A stretch of 64,000 bases of DNA from contig NZ_BPFX01000004.1 in assembly GCF_019655855.1 (NCBI RefSeq), forward strand, positions 248,001-312,000. Direction: 5' to 3'. Below are positions 47,946 through 56,065 of the stretch, in pieces. The notes beneath the pieces are model-generated. The model saw only the letters and a program-made list of their open reading frames with translations, ran no database searches and was not told where the DNA came from. This DNA is from Pseudomonas paralcaligenes (GTDB lineage: Bacteria > Pseudomonadota > Gammaproteobacteria > Pseudomonadales > Pseudomonadaceae). The stretch's first letter is position 1. Every line of letters begins with the position of its first letter. The translations under genes and the position numbers were made by a program.

Positions 47946-49291
47946 CAGCGGACTCCCGGAAGGCTGACTTTCTGTGGGGCCTGCGCTTCGCGCTGCGTGG
48001 CGTCGCGGTAGGCCTGGTACTTGCGCTGGGTGGCGATGTGGTCGGCGACGTGCTTGGCGTCATGCCACACGCCCCAGATGAAGGTGGAGCCACGGCGCGA
48101 CAGCCAGGGCAGGCCGACGAAGTACACCCCCGGCTCGCTGGACACGCCGCGCTGGTGCCTGGGCTTGCCCCGCTCGTCGAAGGCCGCCACCTGCAGCCAG
48201 GAGAAGTCCGTGGCGTAGCCGGTGGCCCAGATGATCGAGGTGATCCCGGCGGCCCGCAGGTCCAGTTCGAGGATCGGCTGGCTCACGCACTCCGGCTCGG
48301 GGAAAGTTTTGCGCGCCTCCGGCTCCTCCGGCAGGTCGAGGCCGTTGCGGGCGATGTAGGCGTCGGCGGCGTCCAGCAGCGACAGGTAGTTCTCGTCGCC
48401 GCGCGCCAGGTTGTCCGCCAGGTCGTCCTGGAAGCGCACCCGGTCGCCGTCGAAGGCGCGGGTCAGGCCGACCAGGGTGATGCCCTCGCCGGCCAGCCGG
48501 CGGAAGTCGATGGTCTCGCCGCCGCGGGCGCCGCTCACGGCGATGGTCACGTGTTCCTTGCCCGGCTGGGCGGCCTCCATGTCCCACAGGCCGAGCACGC
48601 CCAGCCACCAGACGAAGTCACGACCCCGATAGCTGCGCGGCGGCCGGTCGTGGGCGCCGACCGAGAGGTAGACGCGGCGCCCGGCGCGGTTCAGCTCGTC
48701 GGCGATCTGCACGCCGGAGGAGCCGGCGCCGATCACCAGCACCGCCCCCTCGGGCAGCTGCTGCGGGTTGCGGTAGTCGGCGGAGTGCAGCTGCAGGACC
48801 GCGCCGTCCCGCGGCGCGATGGCCGGGATCACCGGGCGCTGGAACGGGCCGGTGGCGGCCACCACCCGGTTGGCCTGGATCGTGCCGATCGAGGTCTCCA
48901 CGGTGAAGCCGGGGCGGTCGGCGTTGCGCAGCACCCGCTTCACCTCCACGCCGGTGCGGATCGGCGCGTCGATCTGGCGGGCATAGGCCTCGAAGTAGTC
49001 GGCGACCATGTCCTTGTGCGGGAAGGCGTCGGGGTCGATGGCGAATTCCAGGCCGGGGAAGCGGTCGTGCCAGGCCGGGCCGTTGGCCACCAGCGAGTCC
49101 CAGCGGCAGGTGCGCCAGGCCTCGGCGATGCGGTTCTTCTCCAGCACCAGGTGGGGAATGCCGAGCTTGCCCAGGTGTTCGCTCATGGCCACGCCGGCCT
49201 GCCCGGCGCCGACCACCAGGGTATCGATCTCGATCTTTTCGACCGGCCGGCCGGTGAGACTCTGGAGGGTGGGTTGCTGCGGCTCGGCCAT
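47945..49291 (-). CDS. Flavin-containing monooxygenase (FMO/BVMO-like)
   Basis: 448 aa, class B flavoprotein. FAD motif VVGAGQAGVAMSEHLG (near residue 25), the FMO-identifying region LQLHSADYRNPQ, NADPH motif VIGAGSSGVQIADEL, and the C-terminal ATGYATDFSWL are all present. It would hydroxylate or oxygenate a nitrogen, sulfur or carbonyl group with NADPH and O2. It heads the four-gene FMO-RidA-DUF1028-ArgE cassette; GAGGAAAG precedes the ATG. The substrate is unknown. Confidence 0.88.
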   Translation of the reverse strand: MAEPQQPTLQSLTGRPVEKIEIDTLVVGAGQAGVAMSEHLGKLGIPHLVLEKNRIAEAWRTCRWDSLVANGPAWHDRFPGLEFAIDPDAFPHKDMVADYFEAYARQIDAPIRTGVEVKRVLRNADRPGFTVETSIGTIQANRVVAATGPFQRPVIPAIAPRDGAVLQLHSADYRNPQQLPEGAVLVIGAGSSGVQIADELNRAGRRVYLSVGAHDRPPRSYRGRDFVWWLGVLGLWDMEAAQPGKEHVTIAVSGARGGETIDFRRLAGEGITLVGLTRAFDGDRVRFQDDLADNLARGDENYLSLLDAADAYIARNGLDLPEEPEARKTFPEPECVSQPILELDLRAAGITSIIWATGYATDFSWLQVAAFDERGKPRHQRGVSSEPGVYFVGLPWLSRRGSTFIWGVWHDAKHVADHIATQRKYQAYRDATQREAQAPQKVSLPGVR

Positions 49292-49555
49292 GGGTTGCTT
49301 TCCTCGGGCTCTGAACGGAGTGGCTCGGCTGTCGCCGGGTTATGGCCGCATTCTGTTCAGCGCCGGGGATTCGCGAAATTATGTTTTTTGTGCTCGCTGG
49401 CGAGGAAAAAGCTGGCCGCGCGCCCTTCGTCGGCTCGCCGCGGCGCGGGGCAGCGACGGGCTTATGGTGGATGTGGGCAACGGACGCCCCGCGCACCCAC
49501 CCCAGCCCCGCTGCGCGCCGAAGAAGGCGGCGCCGGCAAGCCACGAGGTATCGCC

Positions 49556-49801
49556 ATGAACCTGCACTGTGTCCATCGCAACTACCAGATCAAGGCGGCG
49601 GTCGTCGAACATCCGGGCATTCCCACCCCCTGGGCGGGCGGCTGCCTGATCACCACTCCTACCGGTGAGACGCTGCGGCGCATGCCGCTGCCGTTGCAGC
49701 TCGGCTTCCTCGGCGACCTGGACAAGGCCCAGCACGCCTCCATCGCCCACGGCAAATGGCTGGTGGACCAGCATCTGGACCAGGGCCGCGAGCTGCACTG
49801 A
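49556..49801 (+). CDS. Small conserved-looking protein, unknown
   Basis: 81 aa from an ATG with ACGAGGT upstream. No domain recognised. The middle is PTPWAGGCLITTPTGETLRR and it ends AHGKWLVDQHLDQGRELH; there is no signal peptide or membrane segment. Codon usage is typical of the genome. It is the only plus-strand gene in 45.6-59.8 kb, divergent from FMO and convergent with the ABC ATPase. The 264-nt gap to FMO holds only promoter-like AT-rich sequence (around 49370-49400). Confidence 0.65.
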   Translation: MNLHCVHRNYQIKAAVVEHPGIPTPWAGGCLITTPTGETLRRMPLPLQLGFLGDLDKAQHASIAHGKWLVDQHLDQGRELH

Positions 49802-49837
49802 CGGCGCGCAAGGCGCCGCCACGGGGACGGCGCCGGC

Positions 49838-50680
49838 TCAGGCCGGCACGCCGCGGGTCAGCTGTTCCAGCAGTTCCAGGTCGGTGTTCATGCCCGAGGT
49901 CTCGCGGATGCGGGCGAGGATTTCCTTCTTGAGGGCGAGGAATTCGGCGGACAACTTCATGTCCTGGTGGCGCTCGGCCGGCAACGGTACCTCGTAGACG
50001 GTGTCGATGCGCCCCGGGCGCGGCGCCATCAGCACCACCCGGCCGCCGAGGTAGATCGCCTCCTCGACGTCGTGGGTGACGAACAGGATGGTGCTCTTCT
50101 CCAGCCGGTGCACATGGCGGATCAGGTCGTGCATCACCTCGCGGGTCTGCGCGTCGAGGGCGCCGAACGGCTCGTCCATCAGCAGGATCTGCGGCTTGGG
50201 CATCAGCGCGCGGGCGATCGCCACGCGCTGCTGCATGCCGCCGGAGAGCTGGTTGGGATAGGCCCCGGCGAAGGCCGACAGGCCCATCAGGTTGAGCAGC
50301 GCGTCGGCGCGGCCGCTGGCCACCTCGACGTCGGCGTCGCCGCGCACAGTGTCGCTGACCACCTTGAGCTGGCGGCAGAACCTGATGTTCTCCATCACCG
50401 TCAGCCAGGGGTACAGGCTGTAGTGCTGGAACACCATGGCGCGGTCGATGCCGGGGCCGTGGATCGGCCGGCCGTCGACCAGTATCTCGCCGGCGCTGTG
50501 CTGCTCCAGGCCGCCGATGCTGCGCAGCAGGGTCGACTTGCCGCAGCCGGAGGCGCCGACGAAGGTGATGAACTCGTTGGCGCGGATGTCCAGGCTGACA
50601 TCCTGCAGCGCCTGCACCTCGCGGCCCTTGCTCTTGAACAGCTTGCCCACGCGGCGCACTTGGATCTTGCTCTCGTTCAT
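49838..50680 (-). CDS. ABC transporter ATP-binding protein (system 2, riboswitch operon)
   Basis: 280 aa. Walker A VGASGCGKST, signature LSGGMQQRVAIARA, Walker B ILLMDEPFGALD, and LFVTHDVEEAI. It belongs to the nitrate/taurine/guanidine-associated ATPase group and is a paralogue of the one at 37011. It is the last gene of the riboswitch-controlled operon; 5 nt separate it from the permease. A C-terminal tail (ETSGMNTDLELLEQLTRG) extends beyond the core. Confidence 0.9.
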   Translation of the reverse strand: MNESKIQVRRVGKLFKSKGREVQALQDVSLDIRANEFITFVGASGCGKSTLLRSIGGLEQHSAGEILVDGRPIHGPGIDRAMVFQHYSLYPWLTVMENIRFCRQLKVVSDTVRGDADVEVASGRADALLNLMGLSAFAGAYPNQLSGGMQQRVAIARALMPKPQILLMDEPFGALDAQTREVMHDLIRHVHRLEKSTILFVTHDVEEAIYLGGRVVLMAPRPGRIDTVYEVPLPAERHQDMKLSAEFLALKKEILARIRETSGMNTDLELLEQLTRGVPA

Positions 50681-50685
50681 GGCGC

Positions 50686-51522
50686 TTACCTCTTCATCCA
50701 GGGGAAGGCCACCCGGCCGAGCCAGCGGAACGCCTGGTCGGTGAGCAGGCCGATGACGCCGATCAGGATGATGCCGGCGAAGATCTTGTCGGTGTGCATG
50801 TAGCGCTGCGCCTTGAGGATGGCGTAGCCGAGGCCGGAATTGGCCGCCACCAGCTCGGCCACCACCAGGTAGGTCCAGGCCCAGCCGCAGGTGATGCGCA
50901 GGGTGTCGAGCAGCGCCGGGCGCGCCGAGGGCAGGATCACCAGCTTGACGATCTCGCCGCGCGAGGCGCCCATGGTCTGCGCCGCCTCGATCTGCGCCAT
51001 GGGCACCCGGCGCACGTCCTCGGCCACCATCAGCACCATCTGGAAGAAGGTGCCGATGAAGATGATCAGCACCTTGGAGCCCTCGTCGATGCCGACCCAC
51101 AGCATGATCAGCGGGATGAAGGCCACCGCCGGCATGTAGCGGATGAAGTCGGTGAGCGGCTCGAGGAACGCCTGTACCGGGCGATAGGTGCCGATGTACA
51201 GGCCCAGCGGCAGGGCGATCAGCGCCGAGGCGGCGAAGCCGGCCATGACCCGGTACACGCTGATGCCGATGTCGGCAAGCAGGCCCTCCTCGCTCCACCA
51301 GCGGCCGACCCGCGCCAGCACCGCGTCCGGGCCGGGCAGGAACATCGGGTTGGAGACCCCGGCAGCGCTCGCCACCCACCACAGCAACAGCGGCAGCAGC
51401 AGGCCGGCGGCGGCCAGGCCCCAGATCGCGCCGCGCGGCAGCTCGCCGCGGATGACCCACCAGCGCGGACGGGGCGGCGCGACGCTGGGGCGGCTCTCGG
51501 GCAGGGGTTGATGGGCGGTCAT
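50686..51522 (-). CDS. ABC transporter permease (system 2, riboswitch operon)
   Basis: 278 aa. After a proline-rich cytoplasmic start come about six helices, with FIRYMPAVAFIPLIMLWVG and the transport loop EAAQTMGASRGEIVKLVILP. Its ATG at 51522 overlaps the upstream stop (ATGA). Paralogue of the permease at 37832. With the ATPase and the receptor at 57370 it forms a complete importer split across the two ends of one operon. Confidence 0.9.
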   Translation of the reverse strand: MTAHQPLPESRPSVAPPRPRWWVIRGELPRGAIWGLAAAGLLLPLLLWWVASAAGVSNPMFLPGPDAVLARVGRWWSEEGLLADIGISVYRVMAGFAASALIALPLGLYIGTYRPVQAFLEPLTDFIRYMPAVAFIPLIMLWVGIDEGSKVLIIFIGTFFQMVLMVAEDVRRVPMAQIEAAQTMGASRGEIVKLVILPSARPALLDTLRITCGWAWTYLVVAELVAANSGLGYAILKAQRYMHTDKIFAGIILIGVIGLLTDQAFRWLGRVAFPWMKR

Positions 51523-52271
51523 GGCGTCACCTCCTCGGCGAACAGGGGCGACTCGCGGCGCTGCCATCCGCCTGCGGGAGGCAGCGCACCGAGTTCGGCC
51601 AGCACGGCGGTAGTCAGGGCCCGGTCGAGTCCGTCCGGATCGACCGTCGCCGGCAACAGGGCCTGGCCGGCGCGGCCGGCCAGGGTGGAAAGCTCGATGG
51701 CCCAGGGCGTGGCGCCGCCCCGGTGACGGCCGAAGGACAGCTCGAAGGCCAGCAGCGCCTTGGCGTCGCCCTCCGCCAGCAGCGCGCTGAGCGACTCGGC
51801 GGGCGGCAGTATGGCCCCGCGCCCGGCGGCGAACAGGAAATAGTCGCCGGCCAGCAGCAGGCAGCCCTGGCGGCCGCCGTTCGCCACGAGCCACACGCCC
51901 CAGTTGCGCCCGAGCGATTCCGGCAGGCGCTCCCAGACCTCGTGGTAGCTGCCGTCGAGACCGTCCTCGAGCAGGTAGTCGGCGCGCTCGAAGCGCATGC
52001 GGCCGATGTCGTCGCGGCCGCTGGGCGGCTGGAAGTCGATCGCCCGGTGCCACTGGCAGATGTCGCCATCGATGGCGGTGACGCCGGCGAAACCGGCCTG
52101 CAGCGCGCGCCCGGCGGCGTCCCGCGGGCCGGGCTGGGGAATGCGCAGGTCGGCGAACAGGCTGGCGGTCTGCAGCCAGTACACGGCGGTGGCGGTGTCG
52201 TGCACGCCATCGGTGGTGGTCAGCAGGGTGCGCTGCCACACGCCCAGGTAATGCTCGGGTACGGACTTCAT
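51519..52271 (-). CDS. Unknown soluble protein in the riboswitch operon
   Basis: 250 aa, no domain that I recognise, no signal peptide and no membrane helix. The sequence has HYLGVWQRTLLTTTDGVHD, YWLQTASLFADLRIPQPGP and GNWGVWLVA-like beta-rich segments (RNWGVWLVANGGRQGCLLLA), which suggest a lipocalin- or barrel-like fold, but that is a guess from the pattern. It overlaps both neighbours by 4 nt (isochorismatase-type gene upstream, permease downstream), so it is an integral member of the operon. An enzyme of the pathway or a substrate-binding accessory is possible. Confidence 0.75.
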   Translation of the reverse strand: MKSVPEHYLGVWQRTLLTTTDGVHDTATAVYWLQTASLFADLRIPQPGPRDAAGRALQAGFAGVTAIDGDICQWHRAIDFQPPSGRDDIGRMRFERADYLLEDGLDGSYHEVWERLPESLGRNWGVWLVANGGRQGCLLLAGDYFLFAAGRGAILPPAESLSALLAEGDAKALLAFELSFGRHRGGATPWAIELSTLAGRAGQALLPATVDPDGLDRALTTAVLAELGALPPAGGWQRRESPLFAEEVTP

Positions 52272-52894
52272 GCGCCCTCCCACTCGGCCAGCAGTGCGGC
52301 GCTGTCGAGCACGCGGCCGAAGATGCCGCCTTCCACCGCGACCATGGCCAGGGCCGCGGCGTGCAGCGCCGGGTCGGCCGAGGCGCAGGCGTCGGAGACC
52401 AGGGTGCAGGCGTAGCCGAGGTCCACCGCGCTGCGCAGGGTCGAGGACACGCAGACCTCGGTGGTCACCCCGGTGATGATCAGCTCGGTGATGCCGCGAT
52501 TGCGCAGCAGCAGTTCCAGGTCGGTGGCGGCGAAGGCGCTATAGCCGGGCTTGTCGATCACCGGCTCGCCCGGCTCCGGGCGCAGCTCGTCGATCAGGTC
52601 GTGGCCGAATTCGCCACGCACCAGCAGGCGGCCGAGCGGGCCACGCCCGCCGATGGGCGCACCGGCGGCCTCGGCGCGGCGGCGCTTGAGTGCCGGCAGG
52701 TCGGACAGGTCCGGGCGATGGCCCTCGCGGGTGTGCAGCACCAGCAGGCCACGGGCGCGGGCGCCGGCCAGCAGGCGCTGGATCGCCGGGATCGGCGCGC
52801 GCAGGCGGCCGACGTCGAGGCCGGCGCGGTCGGCGTAGCCGCCCGGCGCGCAGAAATCGCGCTGCATGTCGATCACGATCAGCGCGGTGCTCAC
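52268..52894 (-). CDS. Isochorismatase-fold cysteine amidohydrolase (biuret/ureido-hydrolase type)
   Basis: 208 aa from a GTG that overlaps the creatininase stop (GTGA). Catalytic D9 (VIDMQRDFCAPGG), K115 (VIDKPGYSAF) and C148 (TGVTTEVCVSSTLR) are present. The segments DFCAPGGYADRAG and HTREGHRPDLSDLP are typical of the branch that contains biuret hydrolase and ureidoacrylate hydrolase; N-carbamoylsarcosine hydrolase of creatinine degradation also has this fold. It is therefore likely to cleave a carbamoyl, ureido or amide bond, releasing ammonia. Exact substrate unknown. Confidence 0.88.
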   Translation of the reverse strand: MSTALIVIDMQRDFCAPGGYADRAGLDVGRLRAPIPAIQRLLAGARARGLLVLHTREGHRPDLSDLPALKRRRAEAAGAPIGGRGPLGRLLVRGEFGHDLIDELRPEPGEPVIDKPGYSAFAATDLELLLRNRGITELIITGVTTEVCVSSTLRSAVDLGYACTLVSDACASADPALHAAALAMVAVEGGIFGRVLDSAALLAEWEGA

Positions 52895-53655
52895 AGGGCG
52901 AACTCCTTGCGCACCGCGCTGGCGATGCCACCGGCGATGTCGGCGGCCATCAGCGCGCCCTTCTCCGCCGTCGAGCCCCTGGCCGAGGACAGCACGCCGG
53001 ACGGCGGCACCCATTCGGTACGCGGCGGGTACATGTCGTAGGGCGGGAAGTCGGCCGGGCCGTCGTCGGGAATCAGGTCGAGGCGCACCAGCTGCGGCAG
53101 GTAGTGCAGCATCAGCGAGGTCTCGATCACCGCCGCGTGTTCCAGGGCGAAGCCGGGGAAGCCGTCGGGGAACACGTCGGCCAGGGTCTGCTCGGTGCAG
53201 AAGTCCCAGTGCTCCAGGCGCATCACCCGCAGCGCGCTCTGCGGCCCCAGCTCGCGGATCGCCAGCTCGATGCCCTCGGTGACGAACCACTGGTTCTCGT
53301 AGTGGCCGTCGACCAGCACCAGGCGGGTCACGCCGTGGCGGGCGAACTCGCGCACGGCGTCGCGCACCAGGGCGATCAGGGTCTGCCCGTCGAGGCTGGT
53401 GGTGCCGCAGAAGTGGTTGCCGCCGCCGCACTTGGGCTGCGACTTGTAGCCGTAGGACAGCGCCGGGGCGACCAGGCCGCCGACACGCGCGGCGGCGTCC
53501 TCGCAGATGGCGCTGGCAAGCAGCGCGTCGGTGCCCAGCGGCAGGTGCGGGCCGTGCTGCTCGGTGGCGCCGCAGGGCAGGAACACCACCGGCGACAGTT
53601 CGCGCACGCGGCGCGCGTATTCGACCCAGCTGAGCTGGTCCATGCGTACGGTCAT
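52891..53655 (-). CDS. Creatininase (creatinine amidohydrolase) family hydrolase
   Basis: 254 aa. It matches Pseudomonas creatininase strongly: metal ligands E32, H34 and D43 in GATEQHGPHLPLGTD, YGYKSQPKCGGGNHF, TTSLDG, H118 and E120 in VDGHYENQWF, and E172-H173 in FALEHAAV. Creatininase opens the cyclic guanidine creatinine to creatine. One active-site tryptophan (W154 of the P. putida enzyme, here W150) is kept, but the lid tryptophan W174 is replaced by F169, so substrate range may differ. No creatinase gene is nearby. The ATG at 53655 overlaps the EamA stop; M5 is an alternative start. Confidence 0.88.
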   Translation of the reverse strand: MTVRMDQLSWVEYARRVRELSPVVFLPCGATEQHGPHLPLGTDALLASAICEDAAARVGGLVAPALSYGYKSQPKCGGGNHFCGTTSLDGQTLIALVRDAVREFARHGVTRLVLVDGHYENQWFVTEGIELAIRELGPQSALRVMRLEHWDFCTEQTLADVFPDGFPGFALEHAAVIETSLMLHYLPQLVRLDLIPDDGPADFPPYDMYPPRTEWVPPSGVLSSARGSTAEKGALMAADIAGGIASAVRKEFAL

Positions 53656-54539
53656 GACTTGGCCTCACAGAGAACGGAAGAAGAAGGTCGGCTCGGCCGC
53701 TCGGCGAGCAGCGCGGCGATCAGCACCAGGGCGCCGCCGCTCCATTCGCGCAGGCCCAGCTCGCGCTCGCCGAACCAGGCGGCGGTGAGCACCGCCACCA
53801 CCAGCTCGATCACCACCAGCACCGCCGCGCGGCTGGCCTCGACGTGGCTGAAGCCGTATTGCGCTGCGCCCATGGCGAGCAGCCAGAACAGGCCGAACAG
53901 GGCGATCTGCAGCCACAGGCCGGGCCCGGCCGGTGGCAGCACGGTGTCCTGCAGCAGGCACAGCAGGCCGCCGAGCAACGCCGCGCCGACGAAGGCCACC
54001 ACCGCCTTGCTGGCCAGCGGCACGCGGTCGGCGGCGCGGGTCGCCAGGTTGTTGCAGGCGAAGGCCAGACCGGCGGACAGCGCCAGCCAGTCGCTGCCGG
54101 CGAGTGGGCGGAAGGTGTCGGCGCTGACGCCCAGGGTCAGGGCGATGCCGATCATCGCCAGCGCCAGGGCACCGACGCGGCTGGCGCTGAGCCGCTCGCC
54201 GAGCAGCAGCCAGCCGCCGAGCAGGCCCCACACCGGCGCCAGGTAGAACAGCAGCATGGCGCGCACCACGTCGCCCTCGGACAGCGCACCGACCAGCCCG
54301 GCGGTGGCCCAGCCGCCGCACAGGCAGATCACCGCCAGGGCGCGACGCTGCGGCCACCAGGCGCGCTGCTGGGCGGCCATGACCGGCAGCGCCACCAGGC
54401 ACAGCAGGCCGTAGGTGTAGAGCACCACCGGCATGCCGCGCAGGCCCTGGCCGGCAAGGTGCTCCAGCGGTAGCCAGCCCAGGCCCCAGAAGCTGGCGCC
54501 GAGCAGCAGGACCAGCTCAGGTCTGAAGAGGGGGCGCAT
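53652..54539 (-). CDS. EamA/DMT-family membrane transporter
   Basis: 295 aa with about ten membrane helices in two EamA repeats (starting LLLGASFWGLGWLPL and LALSAGLAFACNNLATR). Drug/metabolite transporters usually export small metabolites. Between the SDRs and the creatininase, and overlapping the latter by 4 nt, it may export a pathway product or toxic intermediate such as guanidine. Known guanidine exporters under these riboswitches are of the SMR or MATE type, so this would be a different family. Confidence 0.85.
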   Translation of the reverse strand: MRPLFRPELVLLLGASFWGLGWLPLEHLAGQGLRGMPVVLYTYGLLCLVALPVMAAQQRAWWPQRRALAVICLCGGWATAGLVGALSEGDVVRAMLLFYLAPVWGLLGGWLLLGERLSASRVGALALAMIGIALTLGVSADTFRPLAGSDWLALSAGLAFACNNLATRAADRVPLASKAVVAFVGAALLGGLLCLLQDTVLPPAGPGLWLQIALFGLFWLLAMGAAQYGFSHVEASRAAVLVVIELVVAVLTAAWFGERELGLREWSGGALVLIAALLAERPSRPSSSVLCEAKS

Positions 54540-54540
54540 C

Positions 54541-55290
54541 TCAGCCGCCCATCCAGGCGCCGCCGTTGGCGCCCAGGGTCTGGCCGTGGAAGAAGCCGGC
54601 CCCGGCCGAGGCCAGGAACAGCACGGCGGCGGCGATCTCCTCCGGGCGGCCGAGGCGCCCGGCGGGGATCGCCGTCTCGCGCGCGACCATCTCCGCGCTC
54701 ATGTGCTCCACCGAGACCATCGGCGTGTCCACCGGCCCCGGGGCCACCGCGTTGATGCGGATGGCCGGGGCGAATTCGCGGGCCAGCGCCTTGGTCAGGC
54801 CGATCACCCCGGCCTTGGCCGCGCAGTAGGCGGCATAGCGCTCGCGGCCGATCTGCCCGAGTTCCGAGGCGATGTTGACGATGCAGCCCTCGCCGCGCGC
54901 CTGCATATGCGCCAGGGCGTGGCGGCAGCAGCGGTACACCGCGTGCAGGTCGACCCCGAGCACCTGCGCCCACTCCTCCTCGCCGATGTCGAGAAAGGGT
55001 TTCTCCAGGATGATCCCGGCGTTGTTGACCAGGATGTCCAGGTCGTCTTCGGCGAGCACCCAGCCGAACATGTCGGCGACCTGCACCGGCGAGGCGACGT
55101 CGGCCTGCACCGCGTGCGCCCGGCCGCCATCGGCGGCGATGCGCGCCACCAGCGCGGCGGCCGCCTCGGGCTGGTCGAGGTGGTTGATCCACACCGTCGC
55201 CCCGGCGTCGGCCAGCGCCAGGACGATGGCCCGGCCGATGCCCTGGGTGGCGCCGGTGACCAGCGCGGTCTTGCCTGCCAGGGGTTTCAT
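54541..55290 (-). CDS. Short-chain dehydrogenase/reductase (SDR 1)
   Basis: 249 aa classical SDR. Cofactor motif TGATQGIGRAI, ILVNNAG, and catalytic S142, Y155, K159 (YCAAK) are all present. The ATG overlaps the SDR 2 stop by 1 nt (TGATG). It would oxidise or reduce an alcohol/carbonyl intermediate with NAD(P). FabG-like in length; the clustering argues for a catabolic role. Confidence 0.88.
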   Translation of the reverse strand: MKPLAGKTALVTGATQGIGRAIVLALADAGATVWINHLDQPEAAAALVARIAADGGRAHAVQADVASPVQVADMFGWVLAEDDLDILVNNAGIILEKPFLDIGEEEWAQVLGVDLHAVYRCCRHALAHMQARGEGCIVNIASELGQIGRERYAAYCAAKAGVIGLTKALAREFAPAIRINAVAPGPVDTPMVSVEHMSAEMVARETAIPAGRLGRPEEIAAAVLFLASAGAGFFHGQTLGANGGAWMGG

Positions 55291-56063
55291 CAGTGCATCA
55301 CCTCGCCGTGGCTGACCGACAGCGCCTGGCCGGTGACGGGCGCGGCCAGCGCACTGCCGAGGAACAGGAAGGTGCCGGCCAGGTCGGCCGGGGTGAGCAG
55401 CTCGGGCACCGCCTGGGCGGCGAGGATCAGCGCCAGTTCGTCGGCCTCGCTGCGGCCGTTGGCCTGAGCCATTACCGCCAGCGAGCGCATCGCCGCGTCA
55501 GTGCCGATCCAGCCCGGGCACACCGCGTTGACGCGAATGCGCCGTGGCCCCAGCTCCCAGGCCAGCGAGCGGGTCAGGCCGATCACCGCGTGCTTGCTGG
55601 CAACATAGGCGGAGAAGCCCGGCACGCCCTTGAGGCCCCAGATCGAGGCCTGGTTGATCACGCTGGCGCCGTCGCGCAACTGCCCCTGCAGGGCACGGGT
55701 CAGGCGCAGCATCGAGGCCACGTTGTTGTCCAGCAGCGCCTGCCAGCGGGCGTCGGCCTCGGTGCCGGTCTCGGCCAGCGGGGTGGCGTACTCCACCCCG
55801 GCGTTGTTGATCAGCACGTCGAGCGGCAGGTGGCCGCACCGTTCGACGTAGGCCGCCACGGCGGCGCTGTCGCCCAGCTCGACGCAGGCCCAGGCCACGT
55901 CGGTCAGCGGCGCCAGTTCGTCGGCCACCGCGGCCAGGGCCTCGGCATTACGGTCGAGCAGTTCCAGCGTCGCGCCGGCCTCGGCGAAAGCCCGCGCCAG
56001 GCCGCGGCCGATACCGCTGGCGGCGCCGGTGAGCAGCACGCGTTTGCCGCGATAGTCGATCAT
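55290..56063 (-). CDS. Short-chain dehydrogenase/reductase (SDR 2)
   Basis: 257 aa classical SDR. LLTGAASGIGRGLA, VLINNAGVEY, and S140, Y153, K157 (YVASK) are present, with the ARDxN-type C-terminal LSVSHGEVMH. Starts 2 nt after the desaturase stop. A pair of different SDRs directly after a membrane hydroxylase suggests stepwise oxidation of a newly formed hydroxyl group. Confidence 0.88.
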   Translation of the reverse strand: MIDYRGKRVLLTGAASGIGRGLARAFAEAGATLELLDRNAEALAAVADELAPLTDVAWACVELGDSAAVAAYVERCGHLPLDVLINNAGVEYATPLAETGTEADARWQALLDNNVASMLRLTRALQGQLRDGASVINQASIWGLKGVPGFSAYVASKHAVIGLTRSLAWELGPRRIRVNAVCPGWIGTDAAMRSLAVMAQANGRSEADELALILAAQAVPELLTPADLAGTFLFLGSALAAPVTGQALSVSHGEVMH

Positions 56064-56065
56064 CG

